The notes beneath the pieces were generated by a model. It made no database searches and had not been told where the DNA came from. It was given only the letters and a program-made list of their open reading frames with translations. From NCBI RefSeq assembly GCF_900187015.1, contig NZ_LT906479.1, positions 5,022,001-5,086,000 of the forward strand: a stretch of DNA of 64,000 bases, in the 5' to 3' direction. The position numbers and the translations under genes are program-made. Positions 22,383 through 33,864 of this stretch are shown here, one piece after another (position 1 is the stretch's first letter; the number at the start of each line of letters is the position of its first letter). This DNA is from Serratia ficaria. Lineage in GTDB: Bacteria; Pseudomonadota; Gammaproteobacteria; Enterobacterales; Enterobacteriaceae.

Positions 22383-23831
22383 ATGAAACAGTTGAACGTC
22401 GACGTCGCGGTTATCGGCGGCGGCACCGCCGGGCTCGGCGCCTATCGCGCGGCCAAGCTTTCTACCCCCAGCGTGGTGATGATCGAAGGCGGGCCTTACG
22501 GCACCACCTGTGCGCGCGTTGGCTGCATGCCGTCCAAACTGCTGATTGCCGCCGCCGAGGCGGTGCATCAAATCGAACGCGCGCCGGGTTTTGGCGTGCA
22601 CCCCACCGGCAAGACGCGCATCGACGGCCGCGAGGTGATGAGCCGCGTCAAACGCGAACGCGACCGATTTGTCGGCTTCGTGCTGGAAGGGGTGGATGAG
22701 ATCCCCGCCGGCGACAAGATCCGGGGCTACGCCCGTTTTATCGACGACAACACCCTGCAGGTGGACGAACACACGCGCATCGTGGCCCAGCGCATCGTAA
22801 TCGCCAGCGGCTCTCGCCCGAGCTGGCCGGCGGCCTGGAACGATCTGGGCGACCGCCTGATCGTCAACGACGACGTTTTCGACTGGGACGATTTGCCGCA
22901 GTCCGTCGCGGTGTTTGGCCCCGGCGTGATCGGTCTGGAACTGGGCCAGGCGTTGCACCGCCTCGGCGTGGACACCAAAGTGTTTGGCGTCGGCGGCGCG
23001 GTCGGCCCATTGACCGACAGCGCGGTGCGCCACTATGCCGCCAAAACGCTGGGCGAAGAATTTTACCTCGACGCCGACGTTAAGGTGGAGATGATGCAGC
23101 GCGAAGGCGACCAGGTGTTTATCCGCTATCGGGATAAACAGGGCCAGCCGCAGGACATCATGGTGGATTACGTGCTGGCGGCGACCGGGCGCCGGCCCAA
23201 CGTCGATCGCCTGGATCTCGACAACACCCGCCTGCAGCTCGACGCCAAAGGCGTGCCGCTGGCCGATCGCCTGACGATGCAAACCAGCGTGCCGCACATT
23301 TTCATCGCCGGCGACGCCAGCAACCAACTGCCGCTGCTGCATGAAGCCAGCGATCAGGCGCGCATCGCCGGCGCCAACGCCGGCAGCTTCCCGGAAATCA
23401 ACCCGGGCCTGCGGCGCAGCGCCATTTCGGTGGTGTTCTCCGATCCGCAAATCGCCATGGTCGGCTCCACCTTCCGCGAGCTGAGCGAAAAATTCAGCGC
23501 CTGCGGCTGCTTCGACGTCGGCGAGGTCTCGTTTGAAAATCAGGGCCGTTCACGGGTGATGCTGCGCAACAAGGGCATTCTGCACGTTTACGGCGAACAG
23601 GGCACCGGCCGCTTCCTCGGCGCCGAGATGATGGGGCCGGAGGTCGAGCACATCGCCCACCTGCTGGCCTGGGCGCATCAGCAGCAGATGACCGTCAATC
23701 AGATGCTGGACATGCCGTTCTATCATCCGGTCATCGAAGAAGGGCTGCGCACCGCGTTGCGCGATCTGCAGGCCAAGCTCAGGCTCGGCGAGGCCGAGGC
23801 GGAACGCTGCCAGCGCTGCCCGGGCGAGTAA
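22383..23831 (+). CDS. Dihydrolipoyl dehydrogenase-like flavoprotein disulfide oxidoreductase
   Basis: A 482-residue pyridine nucleotide-disulfide oxidoreductase. It has an N-terminal FAD motif (GGGTAGLGAYRAA), the redox-active C-x4-C disulfide in GTTCARVGCMPSKLL, a central Rossmann motif (GPGVIGLELGQ), and a C-terminal dimerisation domain with a HPVIEEG motif carrying the active-site His-Glu pair. It resembles lipoamide dehydrogenase but is not next to any 2-oxoacid dehydrogenase genes; its substrate is unknown. Start at 22383 (MKQLNVDVAVIGGG) with AGGAGCG upstream. Its neighbours oxyR and the fusion peroxidase suggest a thiol redox role, but that is inference. Confidence 0.85.
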   Translation: MKQLNVDVAVIGGGTAGLGAYRAAKLSTPSVVMIEGGPYGTTCARVGCMPSKLLIAAAEAVHQIERAPGFGVHPTGKTRIDGREVMSRVKRERDRFVGFVLEGVDEIPAGDKIRGYARFIDDNTLQVDEHTRIVAQRIVIASGSRPSWPAAWNDLGDRLIVNDDVFDWDDLPQSVAVFGPGVIGLELGQALHRLGVDTKVFGVGGAVGPLTDSAVRHYAAKTLGEEFYLDADVKVEMMQREGDQVFIRYRDKQGQPQDIMVDYVLAATGRRPNVDRLDLDNTRLQLDAKGVPLADRLTMQTSVPHIFIAGDASNQLPLLHEASDQARIAGANAGSFPEINPGLRRSAISVVFSDPQIAMVGSTFRELSEKFSACGCFDVGEVSFENQGRSRVMLRNKGILHVYGEQGTGRFLGAEMMGPEVEHIAHLLAWAHQQQMTVNQMLDMPFYHPVIEEGLRTALRDLQAKLRLGEAEAERCQRCPGE

Positions 23832-23845
23832 TCGGCTAAAAAACC

Positions 23846-23878
23846 AAGGGCGCAGTTCACGGAGTGAACTGCGCCCTT
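23846..23878. terminator. Bidirectional terminator between the flavoenzyme gene and argH
   Basis: A perfect 15-bp stem AAGGGCGCAGTTCAC/GTGAACTGCGCCCTT with loop GGA lies between two convergent genes. On the minus strand it is followed by GGTTTTTTAG, so it terminates argCBGH; the plus-strand tail is weaker. Confidence 0.8.
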
Positions 23879-23896
23879 GCCCTCGATTAGCTCAAC

Positions 23897-25270
23897 TCAA
23901 GCCAAACGCTGCTTCGCTTCGGCGATCGCCGCGGCGACCTGCTGCGGAGCAACGCCGCCCTTGGCCGCACGCTTGTCCAGACAGGACTGCAGCGCCAAAA
24001 TCGGGTAGACGTCGTCGCCAATCACCGCGCTGAACTTCTGCAAATCGGCCAGCGGCAACGCTTCCAGCGCCTTGCCCTGGCGAATGGCTTCCACCACCGC
24101 CTCGCCGACGATATGGTGCGCCTCACGGAACGGCACGCCCTTGGCGACCAGGTAGTCCGCCAGCTCGGTGGAGTTGGCGTAGCCCTGCTCCGCCGCTTCT
24201 TTACAGCGCGGACGTTTCACCTGAATGCCGTCCAGCACCAGCGCCGCCATCTGCAGACAGTCCATCCAGGTGTCGAGCGCGTCGAACAGCCCTTCCTTGT
24301 CTTCCTGCATATCTTTGTTGTACGCCAGCGGCAGGCCTTTCAACGTCATCATCATGCCGGTCAGCGCACCCTGCACACGGCCGCACTTGCCGCGGACCAG
24401 TTCCAGCGCGTCCGGGTTTTTTTTCTGCGGCATCAGCGAAGAGCCGGAGGTCACGCGGTCGGAAAGCTCGACAAAGGCCGCTTCGCCGCTGTTGAAGAAG
24501 ATCAGGTCTTCGGCAAAGCGCGACAGGTGCACCATGCTGATGGCGGCGTTAGACAGCAGCTCCAGCACGTGGTCGCGGTCGGAAACGCTGTCCAGACTGT
24601 TGCGGGTCGCAGAGGCGAAGCCCAGCCAACCGGCCAGCTGATCGCGATCGATAAGATAAGCGGTGCCGGCCAGCGCGCCGCTGCCCAGCGGGCTGACGTC
24701 CAGACGTTTCAGGGTATCCTGCAGGCGGCTTTCGTCACGGGCCAGCATTTCCACATACGCCAGGCACCAGTGAGCGAAGGTCACCGGCTGCGCGCGCTGC
24801 AGGTGAGTGTAACCCGGCATCACCGCGTCCTGATTGGCTTCGGCGGTTTCCACCAGCGCCTGCTGCAGCTGCACGATGGCCTGATGCAGTTCACTGACCT
24901 GCAGTTTGCACCACAGCTTCAGGTCGGTCGCCACCTGGTCGTTACGGCTGCGGCCGGTATGCAGTTTTTTGCCCAGGTCGCCGACCTTGTCGATCAGCTT
25001 CTGTTCCACCCAGCTGTGGATATCTTCCGCGTCGCTGCTGACGATCGCCAAGGGATCGGCCTGCACTTCTTCCAGCAGCACGCCCAGCGCCTGCTCAAGC
25101 CGCTGCTGTTCCTCTTCCGTCAATACGTTGACGGTCACCAGCGCCTTTGACCAGGCCACCGAGCCCACGATGTCCTGTTCCGCCAGGCGATAATCGAAAC
25201 GCAGCGAATCATTGAGCTGTTTGAACCGCTGATCTGCCGCCTGTGTGAAGCGTCCGCCCCAAAGTGCCAT
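23897..25270 (-). CDS. argH: Argininosuccinate lyase
   Basis: A 457-residue lyase of the fumarase/aspartase superfamily that cleaves argininosuccinate to arginine and fumarate. The signature [12 protein letters not shown] is near residue 280, and the HTGRSRND and [12 protein letters not shown] active-site blocks are present. Length equals E. coli ArgH. It is last in argCBGH, 70 bp after argG, and is followed by a strong terminator. Control comes from the ArgR operator upstream of argC. Confidence 0.97.
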   Translation of the reverse strand: MALWGGRFTQAADQRFKQLNDSLRFDYRLAEQDIVGSVAWSKALVTVNVLTEEEQQRLEQALGVLLEEVQADPLAIVSSDAEDIHSWVEQKLIDKVGDLGKKLHTGRSRNDQVATDLKLWCKLQVSELHQAIVQLQQALVETAEANQDAVMPGYTHLQRAQPVTFAHWCLAYVEMLARDESRLQDTLKRLDVSPLGSGALAGTAYLIDRDQLAGWLGFASATRNSLDSVSDRDHVLELLSNAAISMVHLSRFAEDLIFFNSGEAAFVELSDRVTSGSSLMPQKKNPDALELVRGKCGRVQGALTGMMMTLKGLPLAYNKDMQEDKEGLFDALDTWMDCLQMAALVLDGIQVKRPRCKEAAEQGYANSTELADYLVAKGVPFREAHHIVGEAVVEAIRQGKALEALPLADLQKFSAVIGDDVYPILALQSCLDKRAAKGGVAPQQVAAAIAEAKQRLA

Positions 25271-25340
25271 ACTTTTACTCCTACATTATGCAAATAAGGG
25301 CGCAGCATGCTGCGCCCTTCACCAGCCACGCCAAAGAAGA

Positions 25341-26561
25341 TTACTTGTTCTTTTTCTCGTTCAACGCGCGGATGCGTGAAGACAGCGAGAACAGACGGAT
25401 AAAGCCGCCCGCGTGGCTGTGATCGTAAACCTCGTCTTCGCCGAAGGTGGCGAACTCTTCGGAGTACAGGCTATTGGCGGATTTTTTCTGGATCGCCGTT
25501 ACCTGGCCCTTGTACAGCTGCAGCACCACTTCGCCGTTCACCTCTTCGGCCAACGCCTCGGCGGAAGCCTGCAGGGAACGACGCAGCGGCGCGAACCAGC
25601 GGCCGTCGTACACCACATAAGACATTTCCAGGCCCAGCTGTTCGCGCCATTTGAAGCTGTCGCGGTCCAGCACCAGCTGCTCAACGCCGCGCAGCGCCGC
25701 CACCATGATGGTGCCGCCCGGGGTTTCGTAGCAGCCGCGGGACTTGATGCCCACCAGGCGGTTTTCCACGATATCGATACGGCCCACGCCGTGTTTGGCG
25801 CCCAGCACGTTCAGGGTTTCCAGGCATTTGTAAGGCGACAGCGACTCGCCGTTCACCGCCACCACGCGGCCTTTTTCCACGGTGATGGTCACCTGCTCCG
25901 GCTGATCCGGCGCCTCCTGCGGATCGACGGTCCAGACCCAGCAATCTTTGTTCGGTGCGTTCCACGGGCTTTCCAGCACGCCGCCTTCGGTAGAAATGTG
26001 CCAGGCGTTCTCGTCGCGGCTGTAGATTTTTTCCAGCGACGCGGTGGTCGGAATGTTGCGCTCTTTCAGGTAATCCAGCAGCGCCTCGCGGGAACGCAGG
26101 TTCCACTCACGCCAAGGCGCCACCACTTTCAGCTGCGGCGCCAATGCGGTGTAGGTGGTTTCGAAACGCACCTGGTCGTTGCCTTTACCGGTTGCGCCGT
26201 GGCACAGCGCGTCCGCGCCGACCTTCAGCGCCAGCTCAACCTGCGCCTTGGCGATGATGGGACGCGCCATCGAGGTGCCCAGCAGGTAGCTGCCTTCGTA
26301 CAGTGCGCCGGTTTGCAGCACCGGATACACGTAATCGCGGATAAATTCTTCACGCAGATCCACCACGTGACACTCAGAGGCACCGGACTGCAGGGCTTTT
26401 TGCTCCACGCCTTCCAGATCGCTGCGCTCCTGGCCGATGTCCGCCACGAACGCCACCACTTCGCAGCCGCCGTAGTTCTCTTTCAGCCATGGAATGATGG
26501 CCGAGGTATCCAGGCCGCCGGAGTACGCCAGAACGATTTTTTTGATGCCTTGGTTTTGCAT
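25341..26561 (-). CDS. argG: Argininosuccinate synthase (short, canonical type)
   Basis: A 406-residue enzyme joining citrulline and aspartate with ATP. The N-terminal PP-loop reads [12 protein letters not shown], and the blocks [13 protein letters not shown] and [14 protein letters not shown] are present. This is the common approximately 400-residue type, whereas E. coli ArgG is a distinct longer form (about 447 aa) encoded elsewhere. It lies between argB and argH, giving argCBGH, as in Yersinia and Serratia. The 25 bp before it lead directly to argB, so it shares the ArgR-controlled transcript. Confidence 0.97.
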   Translation of the reverse strand: MQNQGIKKIVLAYSGGLDTSAIIPWLKENYGGCEVVAFVADIGQERSDLEGVEQKALQSGASECHVVDLREEFIRDYVYPVLQTGALYEGSYLLGTSMARPIIAKAQVELALKVGADALCHGATGKGNDQVRFETTYTALAPQLKVVAPWREWNLRSREALLDYLKERNIPTTASLEKIYSRDENAWHISTEGGVLESPWNAPNKDCWVWTVDPQEAPDQPEQVTITVEKGRVVAVNGESLSPYKCLETLNVLGAKHGVGRIDIVENRLVGIKSRGCYETPGGTIMVAALRGVEQLVLDRDSFKWREQLGLEMSYVVYDGRWFAPLRRSLQASAEALAEEVNGEVVLQLYKGQVTAIQKKSANSLYSEEFATFGEDEVYDHSHAGGFIRLFSLSSRIRALNEKKNK

Positions 26562-26586
26562 GGTCTATTCCTTTTTAATTCTATAT

Positions 26587-27360
26587 TTAAGCGAGGATCC
26601 GGGTGCCAATCGACACGCCGTTAAACAGAGCGGGAAGCTGATCGGCATGGCGCCAGCTGGCGATATCCACCGGGCGGCCGAGGGTGCGGGCGGCATCAAG
26701 CGCCGCATTCACCTTCACCACCATACCATCGGTGATGATGCCCTGGGCAATCAGTTGTTCCGCTTTTTGCGCCGTCATTTCCGCGATGCGCTGCCCTTTG
26801 CCGTCAAGGATGCCGCTGACATCCGACAGCAGGATCAAATCCGCACCCAGGGTAGCGGCCAGCGCCGTCGCCGCCTGATCGGCGTTCACATTCATGAGCT
26901 GCCCGTCGGCGGTGATGCCGATGGAGCTGATCACCGGCAAATAGCCGGCGCCCAGCAGGGTATTGACCAGCGCCGGCGAACCCGGCTGCGCGTGGCCTAC
27001 GTGGCCCAACGCCGGGTCGAGTTGCGTTACGGACACGCTGCCGCCGTCCGCCAGGCTCAGGCCGACCGCGTTAATCTGGTGCTTGATGGCCCACGCCAGC
27101 AGCGTTTTGTTGGCGGTGCCGGCCAGCGCGCCGGTAATGATGTCGATCTGATCGGCCGGGGTCACCCGCAGGCCGTTCTTCTTCACCACCGGCAGGGACA
27201 GCTGTTTCATCAGCTCATCCACTACGCAGCCGCCGCCGTGCACGATAATCAGCGGGCGCTGCTGCTGCTGGCGATAGCTGTCCAGCGCGGTAAACAGACG
27301 CTCCAGCGCTTCTTCACTGTCTAATAACACGCCACCTAACTTGATAATTAACGGGTTCAT
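26587..27360 (-). CDS. argB: Acetylglutamate kinase
   Basis: A 257-residue amino-acid kinase phosphorylating N-acetylglutamate, the second step of arginine synthesis. It has the N-terminal IKLGGVLLD motif, the GGG substrate loop ([10 protein letters not shown]) and the [17 protein letters not shown] block. It matches the short, arginine-insensitive E. coli type in length. It lies 20 bp after argC and 25 bp before argG. Confidence 0.97.
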   Translation of the reverse strand: MNPLIIKLGGVLLDSEEALERLFTALDSYRQQQQRPLIIVHGGGCVVDELMKQLSLPVVKKNGLRVTPADQIDIITGALAGTANKTLLAWAIKHQINAVGLSLADGGSVSVTQLDPALGHVGHAQPGSPALVNTLLGAGYLPVISSIGITADGQLMNVNADQAATALAATLGADLILLSDVSGILDGKGQRIAEMTAQKAEQLIAQGIITDGMVVKVNAALDAARTLGRPVDIASWRHADQLPALFNGVSIGTRILA

Positions 27361-27380
27361 CGCTGTTTACTCACGCTGGT

Positions 27381-28385
27381 TTAAAGAAGTGACTGGGTTT
27401 CAGGGAAACCGAAACGAATATTCAGGCATTGCACCGCCTGAGCGGCTGCGCCTTTCAGCAGATTGTCTTCCGCCGCTACGGCGATCAGGTGCTCGCCCTG
27501 TACCGCAAAACCGATGTCGCAGAACGGCGAACCCACCACCGCTTTCAGCGCCGGCACGCCCTGGTCGTACAGCCGCACCAGCGGTTTGTCGTCATAGGCG
27601 GCATGATAGGCGGCGGCCACCTCCTGCGCGGTCACGCCGGCTTTCAGACGGCAGGTGATGGTTTCGAGAATACCACGCGGGAAGTTACCCAAATGTGGCG
27701 TAAAGATGACCGGCACGCCCAGATGCGCCACGATTTCCGGGTGGTGGCGGTGGTTGAAAATACCGTACGGCTGCAGGCTCACTTCGCAGAAGCTGGTGGT
27801 GACGCTGGCCTTGCGCCCGGCGCCGCTGACGCCGCTGGTGGCGTTGATCACCGGCCACTGATCGGGATTCAGCAGCTGCTTTTCAATCAGCGGCTTCAGC
27901 GCCAGCTGCGCCGCCGTCGGGTAGCAGCCCGGCACGGCGATCAGCTGCGCCCGTTTGATCCGCTCGCTCTGCCATTCGGCCAGGCCGTACACCGCCTGCT
28001 CCAGCAGATCGTCGTGCTGGTGTTCGAAACCGTAGTATTGGCTGTAGAAAGCGGCGTCCCGCACGCGGAAGGCGCCGGAGAGATCAAACACCACGCAGCC
28101 CGCCGCCAGAAAGGCCGGCGCGATATCGTGGCTGACTTCATGGGCGGTGGCGAGGAACACCACGTCGATGCCCTTGGCCGCTTCGGCAACGTCCACCAGC
28201 GGCCGCAGCGGCAGATCGACGATGCCTTTCAACTGGGGATGCAGATCGGAAAGCAATTTTCCTGCATCTGCACTTTGCGCTGAAACCGCTAAAGCGGTTA
28301 TGTTCATGTGTGGGTGGCGATTAAGGTAGGCCGTGAGCTCCGCTCCGGCGTAACCGCTGGCACCAACAATCAGCGTATTCAACAT
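27381..28385 (-). CDS. argC: N-acetyl-gamma-glutamyl-phosphate reductase
   Basis: A 334-residue NADPH-dependent reductase, the third step of arginine synthesis and the same length as E. coli ArgC. It has the Rossmann motif [10 protein letters not shown] at the N-terminus and the catalytic cysteine in [10 protein letters not shown] near residue 154. Start is [11 protein letters not shown] at 28385; the frame opens four codons upstream. It is first in argCBGH and divergent from argE across the ARG boxes. Confidence 0.97.
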   Translation of the reverse strand: MLNTLIVGASGYAGAELTAYLNRHPHMNITALAVSAQSADAGKLLSDLHPQLKGIVDLPLRPLVDVAEAAKGIDVVFLATAHEVSHDIAPAFLAAGCVVFDLSGAFRVRDAAFYSQYYGFEHQHDDLLEQAVYGLAEWQSERIKRAQLIAVPGCYPTAAQLALKPLIEKQLLNPDQWPVINATSGVSGAGRKASVTTSFCEVSLQPYGIFNHRHHPEIVAHLGVPVIFTPHLGNFPRGILETITCRLKAGVTAQEVAAAYHAAYDDKPLVRLYDQGVPALKAVVGSPFCDIGFAVQGEHLIAVAAEDNLLKGAAAQAVQCLNIRFGFPETQSLL

Positions 28386-28531
28386 GTGGCCGTTCACCTT
28401 CTTGACTGACGTGTGGTCGTATTCGACTCAGGTAACAGGGCTCGCCAGCGTTGTTGCGCCGTCCACCCACGAGGTCGAGCGTTGATGTTTTTATAAACAT
28501 CCGGGTATCGGGTTCCCTTACGCTCCAGCTT

Positions 28532-28570
28532 ATTGTATTTTTATTCAAAATAAATGCATGAATATTGATA
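28532..28570. promoter_or_regulatory. Tandem ARG boxes (ArgR operator) between argC and argE
   Basis: Two 18-bp ARG boxes lie 3 bp apart, the spacing required by the ArgR hexamer. Box 1 (28532-28549) has core TGTATTTTTATTCA, one mismatch from wnTGAATwwwwATTCAnw. Box 2 (28553-28570) has core TGCATGAATATTGA, three mismatches. They should repress both argCBGH and argE when arginine is present. Confidence 0.88.
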
Positions 28571-28595
28571 CTACCCTAACCAAAGGCTGTCAACA

Positions 28596-29747
28596 GTGAA
28601 GATGAAATTACCTCCATTTATTGAGCTGTACCGGGCGTTGATCGCCACTCCGTCGATCAGCGCCACCGACGGCGCCCTCGATCAGAGTAATGAAGCATTA
28701 ATCAACTTGCTGGCCGAATGGTTTGCCGATTTGGGTTTCCGCGTCGACGTACAGCCGGTGCCGGATACCCGCAACAAGTTCAACCTGCTGGCCAGCATTG
28801 GCGAAGGCAGCGGCGGCCTGCTGCTGGCGGGCCATACCGATACCGTGCCCTATGACGAAGGCCGCTGGACGCGCGATCCCTTTACCCTGACCGAACACGA
28901 CAACAAGCTGTACGGCCTGGGTACCGCCGACATGAAAGGCTTCTTCGCCTTTATTCTCGACGCGGTGCGCGACATCGACGCCGGCAAGCTGACCAAGCCG
29001 CTGTACATTCTGGCCACCGCAGATGAAGAAACGACGATGGCCGGCGCACGTTATTTCGCCGCCTCCACCGCCATTCGTCCCGACTTCGCCATCATCGGCG
29101 AGCCGACCTCACTGCAGCCGGTGCGCGCGCACAAGGGCCATATCGCCAACGCCATTCGCATCGTCGGCCAATCCGGCCACTCCAGCGATCCGGCGCGCGG
29201 CGTCAACGCCATCGATCTGATGCACGAGTCCATCGGCCAACTGATCGAGCTGCGCAAAACGCTGCAGGAACGCTACAACAACCCGGCGTTCGCCGTGCCT
29301 TACCCGACCATGAACTTCGGCCATATCAGCGGCGGCGACGCGGCCAACCGCATCTGCGCCTGCTGCGAACTGCATCTGGATATCCGCCCTCTGCCCGGCA
29401 TGACGCTCGACAACATCAACGAGCTGATGCACCAGGCGCTGGAGCCGGTAAGCCAGCGTTGGCCGGGCCGTTTGACCATCGAAGAGCTGCACGCCTCGGT
29501 GCCGGGCTATGAATGCCCGACCGACCACCGCATGGTGGCGGTGATTGAGGAACTGCTGGGCACCCGCACCCAGGTGGTCAACTACTGCACCGAAGCGCCG
29601 TTCGTTCAACAGGTGTGCCCGACGCTGGTGCTGGGCCCCGGTTCCATCGATCAGGCGCATCAGCCGGATGAATATATTGATACCGCGTTTATCGAGCCGA
29701 CGCGCAAACTGTTGGGGCAGCTGGTCGATCATTTTTGCCGGCGCTAA
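28596..29747 (+). CDS. argE: Acetylornithine deacetylase
   Basis: A 383-residue M20-family zinc hydrolase releasing acetate from N-acetylornithine. Metal and catalytic residues are visible: H80 and D82 in GHTDTVP, D in GTADMKG, and the paired glutamates in ADEETTMAG. The start is GTG at 28596, which aligns with the first residue of E. coli ArgE (MKNKLPPFIE); an ATG two codons later is possible. It is divergent from argCBGH and shares its ARG boxes. Confidence 0.96.
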   Translation: MKMKLPPFIELYRALIATPSISATDGALDQSNEALINLLAEWFADLGFRVDVQPVPDTRNKFNLLASIGEGSGGLLLAGHTDTVPYDEGRWTRDPFTLTEHDNKLYGLGTADMKGFFAFILDAVRDIDAGKLTKPLYILATADEETTMAGARYFAASTAIRPDFAIIGEPTSLQPVRAHKGHIANAIRIVGQSGHSSDPARGVNAIDLMHESIGQLIELRKTLQERYNNPAFAVPYPTMNFGHISGGDAANRICACCELHLDIRPLPGMTLDNINELMHQALEPVSQRWPGRLTIEELHASVPGYECPTDHRMVAVIEELLGTRTQVVNYCTEAPFVQQVCPTLVLGPGSIDQAHQPDEYIDTAFIEPTRKLLGQLVDHFCRR

Positions 29748-30004
29748 ACCTGACAATAAGCAGGGGAATGCCTTATCATTCCCCTACCTCAAAATAAGTA
29801 TAAACAGGCTGAAATAAGCCAGACTGATAACCGGCGCTCCGTAATTAAATTTCAGAAAATGCGCCGATTTTGATGTTTTTTTGCTAAAAATAGTGTCAAT
29901 TGACGATTGGACAGGAAAGTGGTGCGATGAAACAGGCGGTCCGCGCCTGACGCGTGAAATTTACTTACAAGATAAAAATCATACAGAATTGGGTCAGGGG
30001 TTAT
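29748..30004. other. argE-ppc intergenic region
   Basis: This 257-bp A/T-rich gap has a perfect 9-bp stem AGGGGAATG/CATTCCCCT at 29762-29785 just after argE but no T-tract, so it is not a clear intrinsic terminator. The rest should contain the ppc promoter; I could not identify it with confidence. Confidence 0.4.
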
Positions 30005-32641
30005 ATGAACGAACAATATTCGGCAATGCGAAGTAATGTCAGTATGCTCGGCAAATTGCTCGGCGATACCATCAAAGAAGCGCTGGGCGAGCATATTCTC
30101 GATCGCGTTGAAACTATCCGTAAGCTTTCCAAATCTTCACGCGCCGGCAACGAAGCGCACCGCCAGGAGCTGCTCTCCACGCTGCAAAACCTGTCCAACG
30201 ACGAGCTGTTGCCGGTGGCGCGCGCGTTCAGTCAGTTCCTTAATCTGACCAACGTGGCCGAGCAATACCACAGCATTTCCCCCAATGGCGAAGCCGCCAG
30301 CAACCCGGAAGCGCTGGCGCAGCTGTTTACCCGGCTGAAAGACAAGAAGCTCAGCACCAAAGAGCTGCAAAACGCCGTGTCCCAGCTTTCCATCGAGCTG
30401 GTGTTGACCGCGCACCCAACGGAAATCACCCGCCGCACCCTGATCCACAAGCTGGTGGAGGTCAATACCTGCCTCAGCCAGCTCGACCACAACGACCTGG
30501 CCGACTACGAGCGCAACAAGATCATGCGCCGTCTGCGCCAGTTGGTGGCGCAATCCTGGCACACCGACGAGATCCGCAAGTACCGCCCTTCACCGATTGA
30601 CGAAGCCAAATGGGGCTTTGCGGTGGTGGAAAACAGCCTGTGGGAGGGCGTGCCGGCCTTTCTGCGCGAGTTCAACGAACAGCTGGAAAACTCCATCGAC
30701 TACAGCCTGCCGGTAGAAGCGGTGCCGGTGCGCTTCACCTCGTGGATGGGCGGCGATCGCGACGGCAACCCGAACGTGACCGCCGAAATCACCCGCCACG
30801 TGCTGCTGCTCAGCCGCTGGAAGGCCTGCGATCTGTTCACCCGCGATATTCAGGTGCTGGTGTCTGAACTGTCGATGACCGAATGCACCCCGGAACTGCG
30901 CGCACTCGCCGGCGGCGATGAGGTGCAGGAACCCTATCGCGAGATCATGAAGCAGCTGCGCAGCCAGCTGACCAGCACCCAGGCCTACCTGGAAGGCCGC
31001 CTGAAGGGCGAACGCGTCCTGAAGCCGCACGACCTGCTGGTGAGCAACGAACAACTGTGGGAACCGCTGTACGCCTGCTATCAGTCGCTGCAGGCCTGCG
31101 GCATGAGCATCATCGCCAACGGTCAGTTGCTGGATACCCTGCGCCGCGTGCGCTGCTTCGGCGTGCCGCTGGTGCGCATCGACGTGCGTCAGGAAAGCAC
31201 TCGCCATACCGAAGCCATCGCCGAACTGACCCGCTATCTGGGGTTGGGCGACTATGAAAGCTGGTCGGAAGCCGACAAACAGGCGTTCCTGATCCGCGAA
31301 CTGAACTCCAAACGCCCGCTGGTGCCGCTGAAATGGGAACCGAGCGCCGATACGCAGGAAGTGCTGGAAACCTGCCGGGTGATCGCCGAAGCGCCGCAGG
31401 GTTCGATCGCCGCCTACGTGATTTCGATGGCGCGCACCCCTTCCGACGTGCTGGCGGTGCATCTGCTGCTGAAAGAGGCCGGCTGCCCGTTCGCGCTGCC
31501 GGTCGCCCCGCTGTTCGAAACCCTCGACGACCTGAACAACGCCGACGACGTGATGACCCAGTTGCTGAACATCGACTGGTACCGCGGCTTCATTCAGGGC
31601 AAGCAGATGGTGATGATCGGCTATTCCGACTCGGCGAAAGACGCCGGCGTGATGGCGGCCTCCTGGGCGCAGTACCGCGCGCAGGACGCGCTGATCAAAA
31701 CCTGCGAAAAGGCCGGGGTGGCGCTGACGCTGTTCCATGGCCGTGGCGGCTCCATCGGCCGCGGCGGCGCGCCGGCGCATGCGGCGCTGCTGTCGCAGCC
31801 GCCGGGCAGCCTGAAAGGCGGCCTGCGCGTCACCGAACAGGGCGAGATGATCCGCTTCAAGTTCGGCCTGCCGGAGGTCACCATCAGCAGCCTGGCGCTG
31901 TATGCCGGCGCCATCCTGGAGGCCAACCTGCTGCCGCCGCCGGAGCCGAAGAAAGAGTGGCGCACGCTGATGGACGAACTGTCTGACACCTCGTGCCGGA
32001 TGTACCGCGGCTACGTGCGCGAGAACCCGGACTTCGTGCCCTACTTCCGCGCCGCCACGCCGGAGCTGGAGCTGGGCAAACTGCCGCTGGGTTCGCGCCC
32101 GGCCAAGCGCAAGCCGAACGGCGGCGTAGAAAGCCTGCGCGCCATCCCGTGGATCTTCGCCTGGACGCAGAACCGCCTGATGTTGCCGGCCTGGCTGGGC
32201 GCCGGCGCTGGCCTGCAGGAAGCGGTGAAAGCCGGCAAGCAGCACCAGCTGGAAACCATGTGCCGCGACTGGCCGTTCTTCTCCACCCGCATCGCCATGC
32301 TGGAAATGGTGTTCGCCAAGGCCGACCTGTGGCTGGCGGAATACTACGATCAGCGCCTGGTGGACAAATCGCTGTGGCCGCTGGGCCAGCAGCTGCGCGA
32401 TCAGCTGGAAAGCGACATCAAGGTGGTGCTGACCATCGCCAACGACGCGCACCTGATGGAAGACCTGCCGTGGATCGCCGAATCCATCGCGCTGCGCAAC
32501 GTCTACACCGATCCGCTGAACGTGCTGCAGGCCGAGCTGCTGCACCGCTCGCGCCAGCAGGCACATCCGGACGCCCGCGTTGAGCAGGCATTGATGGTCA
32601 CCATCGCCGGCGTCGCCGCCGGGATGCGCAACACCGGCTAG
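30005..32641 (+). CDS. ppc: Phosphoenolpyruvate carboxylase
   Basis: An 878-residue enzyme forming oxaloacetate from PEP and bicarbonate, the main anaplerotic reaction in enterobacteria. The catalytic His is near residue 137 in [11 protein letters not shown]. The second signature, [13 protein letters not shown], and the glycine-rich loop [14 protein letters not shown] are present, and the protein ends in the conserved MRNTG. Start [15 protein letters not shown] at 30005 matches E. coli; an upstream in-frame ATG at 29954 adds 17 unrelated residues. Confidence 0.97.
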   Translation: MNEQYSAMRSNVSMLGKLLGDTIKEALGEHILDRVETIRKLSKSSRAGNEAHRQELLSTLQNLSNDELLPVARAFSQFLNLTNVAEQYHSISPNGEAASNPEALAQLFTRLKDKKLSTKELQNAVSQLSIELVLTAHPTEITRRTLIHKLVEVNTCLSQLDHNDLADYERNKIMRRLRQLVAQSWHTDEIRKYRPSPIDEAKWGFAVVENSLWEGVPAFLREFNEQLENSIDYSLPVEAVPVRFTSWMGGDRDGNPNVTAEITRHVLLLSRWKACDLFTRDIQVLVSELSMTECTPELRALAGGDEVQEPYREIMKQLRSQLTSTQAYLEGRLKGERVLKPHDLLVSNEQLWEPLYACYQSLQACGMSIIANGQLLDTLRRVRCFGVPLVRIDVRQESTRHTEAIAELTRYLGLGDYESWSEADKQAFLIRELNSKRPLVPLKWEPSADTQEVLETCRVIAEAPQGSIAAYVISMARTPSDVLAVHLLLKEAGCPFALPVAPLFETLDDLNNADDVMTQLLNIDWYRGFIQGKQMVMIGYSDSAKDAGVMAASWAQYRAQDALIKTCEKAGVALTLFHGRGGSIGRGGAPAHAALLSQPPGSLKGGLRVTEQGEMIRFKFGLPEVTISSLALYAGAILEANLLPPPEPKKEWRTLMDELSDTSCRMYRGYVRENPDFVPYFRAATPELELGKLPLGSRPAKRKPNGGVESLRAIPWIFAWTQNRLMLPAWLGAGAGLQEAVKAGKQHQLETMCRDWPFFSTRIAMLEMVFAKADLWLAEYYDQRLVDKSLWPLGQQLRDQLESDIKVVLTIANDAHLMEDLPWIAESIALRNVYTDPLNVLQAELLHRSRQQAHPDARVEQALMVTIAGVAAGMRNTG

Positions 32642-32691
32642 GCCGCGCGATACGGCGCCTGCTCACCGAGGGGCCGTTTCTTATCAAACAA

Positions 32692-32724
32692 AAAGGGCGC
32701 TGTGGTTACACAGCGCCCTTTTCA
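32692..32724. terminator. Bidirectional terminator between ppc and metF
   Basis: A 13-bp perfect stem AAAGGGCGCTGTG/CACAGCGCCCTTT with loop GTTA lies between convergent ppc and metF. T-rich sequence follows on both strands. Confidence 0.88.
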
Positions 32725-32740
32725 CGATCCGTCAATATAA

Positions 32741-33658
<918 letters not shown>

Positions 33659-33681
33659 TCACTGTTTTATTTCATTTTAAT

Positions 33682-33713
33682 AAGCGTCTATACGTTTAGA
33701 CGTCTAGATAGAA
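33682..33713. promoter_or_regulatory. MetJ operator array upstream of metF
   Basis: Consecutive 8-mers AAGCGTCT, ATACGTTT and AGACGTCT match the met box AGACGTCT at 6, 6 and 8 of 8 positions, and a weak fourth (AGATAGAA) follows. The array lies 45-76 bp before the metF start. Confidence 0.9.
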
Positions 33714-33864
33714 AATGCCGTATGTTGGCTAAAGAGTCAACAGGAAAGTGAGGGTAATAAGATGATTAATCCTCACCCGTTAAGAGAAAGAATTTCATGA
33801 TGTCGGCGCAGGTAATTATGGCAGGAAAAACGAAGGGGCGCGGCGAGGCGCGCCCCAGAGAGAA

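Noticed and set aside
29762..29785. Intrinsic terminator after argE
   Set aside because: The 9-bp stem is perfect but no T-tract follows on the plus strand.
30590..32566. A 658-codon open frame antisense to ppc
   Set aside because: GC-rich third positions leave the opposite strand free of stops. The translation is His-, Arg- and Gln-rich low-complexity sequence with no domain, while ppc is certain.
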